Shown in pieces: positions 16,287 to 22,035 of a DNA stretch of 22,035 nt; the first letter of the stretch is position 1; each line of letters begins with the position of its first letter. Under the pieces are notes generated by a model that searched no databases, was not told the origin of the DNA, and was given only the letters and a program-made list of their open reading frames with translations. The position numbers and the translations under genes were made by a program. The DNA comes from Synechococcus sp. MED850. Lineage in GTDB: Bacteria; Cyanobacteriota; Cyanobacteriia; PCC-6307; Cyanobiaceae. The DNA is taken from NCBI GenBank assembly GCA_002700765.1, contig PAEP01000007.1:1-22035 (forward strand), read 5' to 3'.

Positions 16287-17834
16287 CTAAGGGGACTGCA
16301 CGACAGCAGGCAGGGGGCCGTAGACAGTCCCTGGGTAGTAGTGCTGAAGGATCTTCTCGGTTGACCATCCCCGCCGCGCCAAATCGATGGCACCCGCCTG
16401 AGACAGTCCAGATCCATGTCCGAATCCACCACCCCTCACCAACCAGCGGTCCTGGCCCTGGGGCGCAATCGCGAACAAGGTGCTGGGAAGACGTCGGAGC
16501 GTGCGTCGAATACCGTCCAGCTTCAACACGACAGGTGGGGCCTCCCCAGATCCTGAGATCTGCAGCGCCAACACTCGTCCGCTGGCGCCCCGTTTCAGAA
16601 CAGACAACTTCAGAGGCCCCCGCAATGCTCCGCCACGGTTGCCCAGGGATTGCTTGATCTCTGCACCAGTGAGCGTGCGGTTCCAGCGAAAAAGAGGGTG
16701 AGCACTGCCGTAGGCACCGGCTCGGTCCGCCAGGAGTCGATCGACGGACGATGCGGCCTGCAAGGGGAGCTGATGGCGGGTCTGCCAGCCCTGATCACCA
16801 TCGGGTTTCGCCTTGAGATAGGGCGTGGGATCCATCGCCCAGGCCTCGGGACCAGCCGCCATCACGCCTCCATTGGTGGCGTGATACACCGCGCTGATTG
16901 GAGCATTCCTCCAGCTCAGCAGGCGACCGCTTGTGGCTGCAATCGCCTGCCGCACCGCCGTGCCGGCTTGGCGTGGGTCGCTGTAGACCTGACATTGGGT
17001 GTCACTGCACAGGTGATAGCCGTCGATCCTGAAGCGATGACTGTTCGCAAGCGCCCAGGTCCGTGCCAACACGGTCTGGGCCTGGAGTGCCGATGCCGGT
17101 GAACCGGCACCGATCTCATGGGGCACCACCCCTTCCAGGTACGTCTCGAGAGGCACCTGTTCAACCAATGTCCAACTTCCGTAGGCATCCCGCTGCAACC
17201 GGAAGGGACCGCGATAGAGGCCTCCCTTCCACAGCAGGCCGTTCGGAGCCTGAATCAGCAGAGGGCCCCGCAGGGTGATTCCACCGTCCGGACCCTCGAA
17301 AACCGGTTCAACCGTTGAGGTGACGCGACCGCTCCAGGGCCTGACAGCAACATCCGCCGGAGGAGGCGACCCCATGGGAGCCCAAACTTCCCAATCACCT
17401 GGATGGGCAACCTCCGCTGGAACACCGATGGCACGCCAACGGTTGGCCACCCGCTCCGCCGACTCGAAACTGGCAAACGGACCCGCCACCTGGCGCGCCA
17501 AGTTGATCGGAGATTCGAGAGGGACATTGCGCCAGCTGATGCGGATGGCAGCGGTTGTCCAAATGCGATTGTCGGCATCCTTCAGCTGAAAAGGGGCGCC
17601 TGCACTGATGAGCTTGAGCAGAGGCGCTCGGGAATCGCGTCCCAGATGATCCTCAAGAGCAACCCAGAGCTCGGGACGGGACCCAGCGGCGGCCGGAGGC
17701 TGCGGCACGGGCCGATGGGTGGGCAGGACCGGGATGGAGCTGGAGGACTCAGGCACCACTGGCACCAGTTCACTGGCACGGCATCCAGACGCCATCCACA
17801 GCAGGGCAATCAGAGATGACAACCGAAGAATCAT
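16287..17834 (-). CDS. SpoIID/LytB-domain lipoprotein, putative peptidoglycan lytic transglycosylase
   Basis: The predicted 515-residue protein starts with a short hydrophobic signal ending in ASGC (Cys18), a plausible though non-canonical lipobox, so it may be membrane-anchored outside the cytoplasm. Residues ~115-152 ([16 protein letters not shown]...) resemble a SPOR-like repeat that could bind denuded glycan. The SpoIID domain covers about 205-500: [14 protein letters not shown] with the candidate catalytic Glu240, a Cys276/Cys281 pair in [17 protein letters not shown] at 318-323, and [15 protein letters not shown] near the C terminus. SpoIID enzymes cleave stem-less glycan strands in spore formers; here the role is presumably wall remodelling in a non-sporulating bacterium. 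The start chosen is ATG 17834, because upstream extensions lack a signal and overlap the divergent rpmI. Confidence 0.85.
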   Translation of the reverse strand: MILRLSSLIALLWMASGCRASELVPVVPESSSSIPVLPTHRPVPQPPAAAGSRPELWVALEDHLGRDSRAPLLKLISAGAPFQLKDADNRIWTTAAIRISWRNVPLESPINLARQVAGPFASFESAERVANRWRAIGVPAEVAHPGDWEVWAPMGSPPPADVAVRPWSGRVTSTVEPVFEGPDGGITLRGPLLIQAPNGLLWKGGLYRGPFRLQRDAYGSWTLVEQVPLETYLEGVVPHEIGAGSPASALQAQTVLARTWALANSHRFRIDGYHLCSDTQCQVYSDPRQAGTAVRQAIAATSGRLLSWRNAPISAVYHATNGGVMAAGPEAWAMDPTPYLKAKPDGDQGWQTRHQLPLQAASSVDRLLADRAGAYGSAHPLFRWNRTLTGAEIKQSLGNRGGALRGPLKLSVLKRGASGRVLALQISGSGEAPPVVLKLDGIRRTLRRLPSTLFAIAPQGQDRWLVRGGGFGHGSGLSQAGAIDLARRGWSTEKILQHYYPGTVYGPLPAVVQSP

Positions 17835-17889
17835 GGTTGGGGTCGCTCTGGGACGTATTGTTGTTGTTTGTGCCCGAACGAGCAGACAC
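17835..17889. promoter_or_regulatory. Divergent promoter region for the SpoIID gene and rpmI-rplT
   Basis: These 55 bases separate the SpoIID-domain gene (minus) from rpmI (plus) and must hold, or lie next to, promoters for both. There is a T/G-rich stretch with a possible -10-like TATTGT near 17857-17862, but no matching -35 hexamer at proper spacing that I would defend. The call rests on layout. Confidence 0.4.
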
Positions 17890-18087
17890 ATGCCCAAGCT
17901 GAAGACCCGCAAAGCTGCCGCGAAGCGGTTCAAAGCGACAGGCAGTGGCAAGTTCATGCGTCGGCGTGCCTTCCGCAATCACCTGCTGGATCACAAGACG
18001 CCGAAGCAGAAACGTCACCTCGCCACCAAGGCCGTGGTGCATGAAACGGATGAACTGCGCGTCATCCGCATGCTGCCTTACGCCTGA
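17890..18087 (+). CDS. rpmI: 50S ribosomal protein L35
   Basis: A 65-residue, strongly basic protein with the L35 signature [15 protein letters not shown] at the N terminus, followed by [15 protein letters not shown] and ending RMLPYA. L35 is a small component of the large ribosomal subunit. The ATG at 17890 gives the standard family N terminus; the same frame is open upstream but that part is antisense to the SpoIID gene. rplT follows after 41 bases, the usual pairing. infC, often the first gene of this operon, is not present here, so the pair starts its own transcript. Confidence 0.97.
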   Translation: MPKLKTRKAAAKRFKATGSGKFMRRRAFRNHLLDHKTPKQKRHLATKAVVHETDELRVIRMLPYA

Positions 18088-18128
18088 TTGCTCGTTCCGT
18101 TCCGACCTGATCACACCCTTCCAACGTC

Positions 18129-18476
18129 ATGGCCCGCGTCAAGAGAGGCAACGTCGCCCGTAAGCGCCGCAACAAAATTCTGCGGCTGGCCCGAGGCTTC
18201 CGCGGCAGCAACGGCTCCCTGTTCCGCACCGCCAACCAGCGGGTGATGAAAGCCCTCTGCAACGCCTACCGCGACCGCCGTCGGCGCAAGCGGGACTTCC
18301 GCCGCCTCTGGATCGCGCGCATCAATGCTGCCGCGCGCATCAACGGCATGAGTTACAGCCGGCTGATGGGAGGCCTGAAAAAAGCCGATGTGCGTCTGAA
18401 CCGCAAAATGCTGGCTCAGCTCGCAGTTGTGGATCCCTCCAGCTTCACCAGCGTGGTGGGCACCGCCAAAGCCTGA
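18129..18476 (+). CDS. rplT: 50S ribosomal protein L20
   Basis: A 115-residue basic protein with the L20 pattern [20 protein letters not shown], then [21 protein letters not shown] and the C-terminal [16 protein letters not shown] block. L20 binds 23S rRNA and is needed early in 50S assembly; in several bacteria it represses its own operon through a leader RNA. The leader upstream of rpmI here is very short, so an E. coli-like long pseudoknot control is unlikely. The length is normal. The Ycf37-like gene begins nine bases after the stop and is probably in the same transcript. Confidence 0.97.
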   Translation: MARVKRGNVARKRRNKILRLARGFRGSNGSLFRTANQRVMKALCNAYRDRRRRKRDFRRLWIARINAAARINGMSYSRLMGGLKKADVRLNRKMLAQLAVVDPSSFTSVVGTAKA

Positions 18477-18485
18477 TTCCGTCCC

Positions 18486-19004
18486 GTGGACCTGCTGCCA
18501 CAGACCTATCTACTGGGCCTTGTCGGCCTGCTCGCAATTGTCGCTGTGGTGGTGGGCCGACAGCTGTTTCAGGTGCGTCAGGACGAGATCAAGCTGATCG
18601 AGCTTGAGAAAGGGGGGATCTCCGGGTCCCGTGAAGCATCAGATCTGTACGAACTGGCCTCGGTCCAACTCAGAAAGCGGCTTTATCCCCAGGCCACAGC
18701 AACGCTGAGACAAGCCGTGAAACGCTTGGGTCAGGAACCGGATGAGGCGCGGGCGTTAATCGAAAATGCCCTGGGTTTTTCACTTGCCGCACAAAAGGAT
18801 TATTCAGGTGCTGTTGGTCATTACAAGAAAGCCTTGAAGGCGAAAGACGATTATCCAGTTGCTTTAAACAATCTCGCATTTGCACAGGAAAAACTGCTTG
18901 AAGACCAGGATGCTTTGAAGCTTTATCGCCGTACCCTCGAGATTGAACCCAACAACAGCACCGCAAAGAAACGGCTGAAACGGCTGGAAAGGCGCATCAA
19001 ATAA
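18486..19004 (+). CDS. Ycf37-like TPR membrane protein, probable photosystem I assembly factor
   Basis: The 172-residue product has one N-terminal membrane helix (about 8-27, YLLGLVGLLAIVAVVVG). A short charged linker follows, and then roughly three TPR units from about residue 55 on: DLYELASVQLRKRLYPQATATL, ENALGFSLAAQKDYSGAVGHY and ALNNLAFAQEKLLEDQDALKLY. The C terminus is basic. Size, single anchor and three TPRs match Ycf37 of cyanobacteria and algae, which helps stabilise or assemble photosystem I on the thylakoid. The assignment is by architecture and recalled similarity, so another anchored TPR protein remains possible. The start is GTG 18486, nine bases after rplT. The stretch about 18740-18910 is visibly more AT-rich in codon use than its neighbours. 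Confidence 0.75.
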   Translation: MDLLPQTYLLGLVGLLAIVAVVVGRQLFQVRQDEIKLIELEKGGISGSREASDLYELASVQLRKRLYPQATATLRQAVKRLGQEPDEARALIENALGFSLAAQKDYSGAVGHYKKALKAKDDYPVALNNLAFAQEKLLEDQDALKLYRRTLEIEPNNSTAKKRLKRLERRIK

Positions 19005-19016
19005 CGGATTGATTCC

Positions 19017-19565
19017 TCACCAGAGGGGCATGACAGGCACGGAAGCATTTGTGCACTCGCTGGAAAGCGATAAACGTCCCCCGATCGGTCCTCCGGGTTC
19101 ATTGGTGTTGACCAAACGTGGTGATTCCCAGCCCGTGGGGCTGAAATCCTGCAGGCCAAGGAACATTCCTCCCGGTTCAACTCCCGCAATCAGCTGGTCA
19201 GCCAGAGGAATAAGCAGCAATTGATCAGACTTGGCATGGAGGTTTCCTTGCACCGGTGTGCTCGTTGCACCGAGATCCATCTCTCCCCGCAAATCAACCA
19301 TCTGTCCCATCGCTTTGAGCGAGGTCAGATTCAACTTGACGTCAACAATTGGATTGCCATCAAAGGGTTTGAACTGACCACACCATTGCTTGGGAAGTGT
19401 GTCGGCGAGAAGGACCGCACGTTTCTCAGGATCAAAGCTTTCCACCGTTTTCGCATCCACCTCCATCGGTATCGACAACTGGATCGGATCCAGGGGGAGC
19501 TGAGGATTCGTTTGGAAGGGCACCTCGCTGCCAATCGGAAGATCCATGGCAAGCAGAAAAGGCAT
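19017..19565 (-). CDS. Conserved-type hypothetical protein, possibly exported
   Basis: I do not recognise a named family. From the ATG at 19565 the product is 182 residues, without membrane helices after the N terminus. It has alternating hydrophobic beta-like strands in the middle (DVKLNLTSLKAMGQMVDLRGEMDL, split here only by eye), a VQGNLHAKSDQLLLIPL segment, and one cysteine in each half that could form a disulfide. The first residues (MPFLLAMDLPIGS) look like the end of a signal peptide whose start is missing. The frame stays open to a GTG at 19649, six bases from the thiG start. The gene is convergent with the Ycf37-like gene (12-base gap) and divergent from thiG. That the frame is coding is supported by its unbroken length and protein-like composition. 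Confidence 0.65.
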   Translation of the reverse strand: MPFLLAMDLPIGSEVPFQTNPQLPLDPIQLSIPMEVDAKTVESFDPEKRAVLLADTLPKQWCGQFKPFDGNPIVDVKLNLTSLKAMGQMVDLRGEMDLGATSTPVQGNLHAKSDQLLLIPLADQLIAGVEPGGMFLGLQDFSPTGWESPRLVNTNEPGGPIGGRLSLSSECTNASVPVMPLW

Positions 19566-19654
19566 GGAGAGCGAGGGATGATGGCTGCACGGTAGGGCTT
19601 TTTGCTCACCTGTATCGGCAGACCCATGCCGTTCCGTCAACCTCACCACGCGTC

Positions 19655-20476
19655 ATGGTTTCGACGTCCAACGCCAACGACCCCCTGACCATTGCCGGCC
19701 GTCCATTCCAGAGCCGACTGTTCACCGGCACTGGCAAATACTCCTCGCTCGATTTGATGCAACAAAGCATCGTCAGCTCAGGATGCGAGATGGTGACCGT
19801 GGCGGTTCGACGGGTCCAAACCGTGGCGGCCGGTCACGCAGGCCTGATGGAGGCGATCGATTGGTCTCGGATCTGGATGCTTCCCAACACCGCCGGCTGC
19901 ACCGACGCCGACGAAGCTGTGCGGGTGGCACGGCTGGGCCGGGAGCTGGCCAAACTCGCCGGACAGGAGGAGAACAACTTTGTGAAGCTGGAGGTGATTC
20001 CCGACAGCCGTCATCTGCTTCCTGATCCCATTGGCACGCTGGAAGCCGCCGAGCGCCTGGTGAAGGAGGGTTTCGCTGTCCTCCCTTACATCAATGCCGA
20101 TCCACTCCTGGCACAACGACTGGAACAGGCTGGATGTGCCACGGTGATGCCGCTGGGATCACCGATCGGGTCGGGGCAAGGCCTCAACAACGCCGCCAAC
20201 ATCGGATTGATCATCGAAAACTCCAGTGTTCCGGTGGTGGTGGATGCCGGGATCGGAGTCCCTAGTGAAGCCGCGCAAGCTCTGGAAATGGGAGCTGATG
20301 CCGTCCTGGTGAACAGTGCGATCGCCATGGCAGGAGATCCCGCCGCGATGGCGGCAGCAATGGGCCAGGCTGTGATTGCAGGCCGAACGGCGTTCCGGGC
20401 TGGCCGCTTGCCGATGCGAAAGCAAGCCGCAGCCAGTTCCCCCACCACAGGGCTGGTCTCTGGTAAAGACACGTGA
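19655..20476 (+). CDS. thiG: Thiazole synthase
   Basis: ThiG forms the thiazole phosphate of thiamine from 1-deoxyxylulose 5-phosphate, dehydroglycine and the ThiS thiocarboxylate. The 273-residue TIM-barrel protein has the N-terminal FQSRLFTGTGKY motif and TVAVRRVQ at 48-55. LPNTAGC is at 76-82, the Schiff-base Lys111 is in NFVKLEVIPD, and the phosphate-binding region includes VMPLGSPIGSGQGL and VVVDAGIGVPSEA. All active-site motifs are present. The ATG at 19655 gives the usual short leader; the open frame extends far upstream but is antisense to the hypothetical gene. No other thiamine genes lie in the window, so it is isolated from thiS/thiH or thiO partners here. Confidence 0.96.
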   Translation: MVSTSNANDPLTIAGRPFQSRLFTGTGKYSSLDLMQQSIVSSGCEMVTVAVRRVQTVAAGHAGLMEAIDWSRIWMLPNTAGCTDADEAVRVARLGRELAKLAGQEENNFVKLEVIPDSRHLLPDPIGTLEAAERLVKEGFAVLPYINADPLLAQRLEQAGCATVMPLGSPIGSGQGLNNAANIGLIIENSSVPVVVDAGIGVPSEAAQALEMGADAVLVNSAIAMAGDPAAMAAAMGQAVIAGRTAFRAGRLPMRKQAAASSPTTGLVSGKDT

Positions 20477-20553
20477 AGACCGGTGAACCTGGCGAAACAA
20501 TTCAAGTCACTGGGTAAAAGGACTCATAAGGTCCTGGCAATCGCAGTTCGACC

Positions 20554-20727
20554 ATGCAGGTCACAACCGAAGACGGCGGTCGTCTCAATGCCTTCGCCAA
20601 AGAACCGCGCATGGAGGTGATGGATGCCGATGCCTACCGGAGCCGGGGCCGCAGCTCCCTGATGATGCTGATTGGGGGCTCAATCCTGGTGGCAGCCCTC
20701 GTTGGCGTCACCGTTGCGATCAGCTGA
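20554..20727 (+). CDS. Psb34/ssl1498-like one-helix thylakoid protein
   Basis: A 57-residue ORF begins at ATG 20554. The N-terminal arm is TTEDGGRLNAFAKEP, which matches what I recall of the ssl1498 (Psb34) family's conserved N terminus. A single C-terminal membrane helix (about 37-55, LMMLIGGSILVAALVGVTVA) follows a positively charged RSRGRSS segment. Psb34 is related to high-light-inducible proteins and binds photosystem II assembly intermediates; the chlorophyll-binding ExxNxR motif of true Hlips is absent here. The gene sits between thiG and sqdB in the gap 20477-20786 and has 59 bases to the sqdB start. The family name is from memory; that it is a small single-pass membrane protein is clear from the sequence. 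Confidence 0.75.
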   Translation: MQVTTEDGGRLNAFAKEPRMEVMDADAYRSRGRSSLMMLIGGSILVAALVGVTVAIS

Positions 20728-20753
20728 AAATCCCTGTAGTAGCTTGCCTCAAC

Positions 20754-20768
20754 TGAGCGTTCCGCTCA
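20754..20768 (+). terminator. Hairpin between the Psb34-like gene and sqdB
   Basis: TGAGCG-TTC-CGCTCA forms a perfect 6-bp stem with a 3-base loop, 26 bases after the upstream stop and 18 bases before the sqdB start. It could be a weak terminator or attenuator, or a leader hairpin for sqdB. There is no T-run beyond two bases, so the terminator reading is tentative. Confidence 0.35.
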
Positions 20769-20773
20769 TTCCT

Positions 20774-20780
20774 GCAGGAG
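20774..20780 (+). promoter_or_regulatory. Shine-Dalgarno site for sqdB
   Basis: GCAGGAG ends six bases before the GTG at 20787 and is one of the few clear ribosome-binding sites in the window. It fixes the GTG as the sqdB start, which also gives the canonical MKVLVLGGDGFCGWP N terminus. Confidence 0.7.
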
Positions 20781-20786
20781 TCTGGG

Positions 20787-21983
20787 GTGAAAGTTCTCGT
20801 TCTCGGCGGTGACGGCTTCTGTGGCTGGCCCTGTGCTGTGAACCTGGCCGATCAGGGCCATGAGGTCCTGATCGTTGACAACCTCAGCCGTCGCAAGATC
20901 GACATCGATCTCGAGGTTGAATCCCTCACTCCGATCACCACGATCGGAGAACGACTGAAGGCTTGGGAAGAGATCGGCGGTAAGCCAATGCGGTTTGTCC
21001 ATTTGGACATCGCCCATGAGTACCAACGCTTGCTCGATCTTCTGCTCGAGGAACAGCCCGATTCCATCGTTCACTTCGCCGAACAACGGGCAGCGCCCTA
21101 CTCGATGAAAAGCAGCGCCACCAAGCGCTACACCGTCGACAACAACGTCAACGGCACCCATAACCTTCTGGCCGCCATCGTTGAAAGCGGTCGAGACATC
21201 CATGTTGTTCACCTCGGAACAATGGGTGTCTACGGCTATGGCTCCCATCGCGGTGCCACCATTCCTGAGGGTTACTTGAAGGTGGAGGTCCCTCAGCCGG
21301 ACGGCAGCCGCTTCGAGGAGGAGATCCTCCATCCCGCCAGCCCTGGCAGCGTTTATCACATGACGAAGACGCTCGATCAGCTGCTGTTCCTCTACTACAA
21401 CAAGAACGACAAGGTCCGGATCACGGATCTCCACCAGGGCATCGTCTGGGGCACCAACACCGAAGCGACAGATCGCGACGTACGTCTGACCAATCGTTTC
21501 GATTACGACGGGGATTACGGCACCGTCCTCAACCGTTTTCTGATGCAAGCGGCGATCGGCTATCCCTTGACCGTGCACGGAACCGGCGGCCAGACGCGGG
21601 CCTTCATTCACATTCGGGACTCCGTTCGCTGTGTGCAGCTGGCGCTTGAGAATCCCCCGACCCAGGGAGAACGGGTGAAAATCTTCAACCAGATGACCGA
21701 AAGCCATCAGGTGGGTGAACTGGCCAAAAAGGTGGCCGCCCTCACCGGAGCTCAGGTGAACAATCTGCCGAATCCGCGTAACGAAGCCGTCGAAAACGAC
21801 CTGATCGTGGACAACCGCTGTTTCATCGAACTGGGTCTCAATCCCACCACCTTGGATGACGGTCTGTTGAAAGAAGTGGTGGAAATTGCCACCCGTTACG
21901 CCGATCGCTGCGATCGCAACCGAATCCTCTGCACATCCGCATGGACGAAGGCACAGGCGCAAGCCATCGGCGTCCCCGCTTGA
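20787..21983 (+). CDS. sqdB: UDP-sulfoquinovose synthase
   Basis: SqdB (SQD1 in plants) converts UDP-glucose and sulfite to UDP-sulfoquinovose, the head-group donor for the thylakoid sulfolipid SQDG. The 398-residue short-chain dehydrogenase/reductase has the NAD-binding motif GGDGFCGWP at 7-15. The active-site TMGVYGYG contains Thr145 and Met146, and the catalytic pair Tyr190/Lys194 is in SVYHMTK. HFAEQRAAPYSM and the C-terminal sugar-binding segments (HGTGGQTRAFIHI) are also conserved. It starts with GTG behind a good Shine-Dalgarno. The next gene 22 bases downstream begins like sqdX, the second enzyme of the pathway, so the two form an operon as in other cyanobacteria. SQDG can replace phospholipid when phosphate is scarce. 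Confidence 0.97.
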   Translation: MKVLVLGGDGFCGWPCAVNLADQGHEVLIVDNLSRRKIDIDLEVESLTPITTIGERLKAWEEIGGKPMRFVHLDIAHEYQRLLDLLLEEQPDSIVHFAEQRAAPYSMKSSATKRYTVDNNVNGTHNLLAAIVESGRDIHVVHLGTMGVYGYGSHRGATIPEGYLKVEVPQPDGSRFEEEILHPASPGSVYHMTKTLDQLLFLYYNKNDKVRITDLHQGIVWGTNTEATDRDVRLTNRFDYDGDYGTVLNRFLMQAAIGYPLTVHGTGGQTRAFIHIRDSVRCVQLALENPPTQGERVKIFNQMTESHQVGELAKKVAALTGAQVNNLPNPRNEAVENDLIVDNRCFIELGLNPTTLDDGLLKEVVEIATRYADRCDRNRILCTSAWTKAQAQAIGVPA

Positions 21984-22005
21984 TCCAAGTGCCAGCGTCA
22001 AACCC

Positions 22006-22035
22006 GTGAAAATCGCCTTCTTCACTGAAACCTTT
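22006..22035 (+). CDS. sqdX: Start of sulfolipid (SQDG) synthase glycosyltransferase (partial)
   Basis: Only ten codons are visible, from GTG 22006 to the window edge, reading MKIAFFTETF. This is the usual opening of GT4-family glycosyltransferases and matches SqdX, which moves sulfoquinovose from UDP-sulfoquinovose to diacylglycerol. The call rests on this short match plus its place 22 bases after sqdB; the rest of the gene is outside the window. Confidence 0.7.
   Translation, partial: MKIAFFTETF

Noticed and set aside
20501..20535. Possible promoter (TTCAAG, 18-base gap, CATAAG) and 5-bp hairpin upstream of the Psb34-like gene
   Set aside because: Both hexamers are poor matches and the hairpin stem is short; not strong enough to list as a feature.
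20766..22025. 419-codon minus-strand open frame opposite sqdB
   Set aside because: It is a shadow of the sqdB reading frame with no family features; sqdB is unambiguous.

Overview
The window looks like a chromosomal segment of a marine picocyanobacterium of the Synechococcus type. The evidence is gene content: a four-ACT-domain aspartokinase, RNase J, the trigger factor-clpP-clpX cluster, a Ycf37-like TPR protein, a Psb34/ssl1498-like one-helix protein, and sqdB followed by the start of sqdX. The gene order and moderately high G+C point the same way. This assignment is an inference from the sequence, not a database match. The DNA is densely coding, with no non-coding gap above about 165 bases, and I see no rRNA, tRNA, CRISPR array, insertion sequence, integrase or prophage.

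Region 1 (1-2890) holds the 3' end of an unknown gene with an in-frame Pro-Glu hexanucleotide repeat, tilS (tRNA-Ile lysidine synthase), cobH on the minus strand (cobalamin pathway) and holA (DNA polymerase III delta). cobH and holA are divergent, with only about 9 bases between their starts.

Region 2 (2935-8745) is rich in aspartate-family amino acid genes. lysC on plus converges on the minus-strand run asd-dapA-rnj. LysC, Asd and DapA are consecutive enzymes leading from aspartate toward lysine; RNase J is the downstream passenger of that operon.

Region 3 (8909-14913) is a plus-strand protein-quality and replication cluster: tig, clpP, clpX, a small LRAT/NC-domain gene of unknown role, and dnaX. 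The LRAT gene starts five bases after clpX, so the two are probably translated together.

Region 4 (14943-17834, minus) pairs a SpoIID/LytB-domain lipoprotein with a BcsA-like membrane glycosyltransferase and suggests a cell-envelope role. Region 5 (17890-19004) is rpmI-rplT followed by a Ycf37-like photosystem I assembly factor. Region 6 has a minus-strand hypothetical exported-type protein divergent from thiG. The window ends with a Psb34-like thylakoid protein and the sulfolipid genes sqdB and sqdX (truncated).

Most of this is conserved core genome. The least explained items are the LRAT-domain gene between clpX and dnaX, the nine-C run in the dnaX linker, the ambiguous 5' end of the hypothetical gene beside thiG, and the Pro-Glu repeat at the left edge. 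I found no convincing new multi-gene system.
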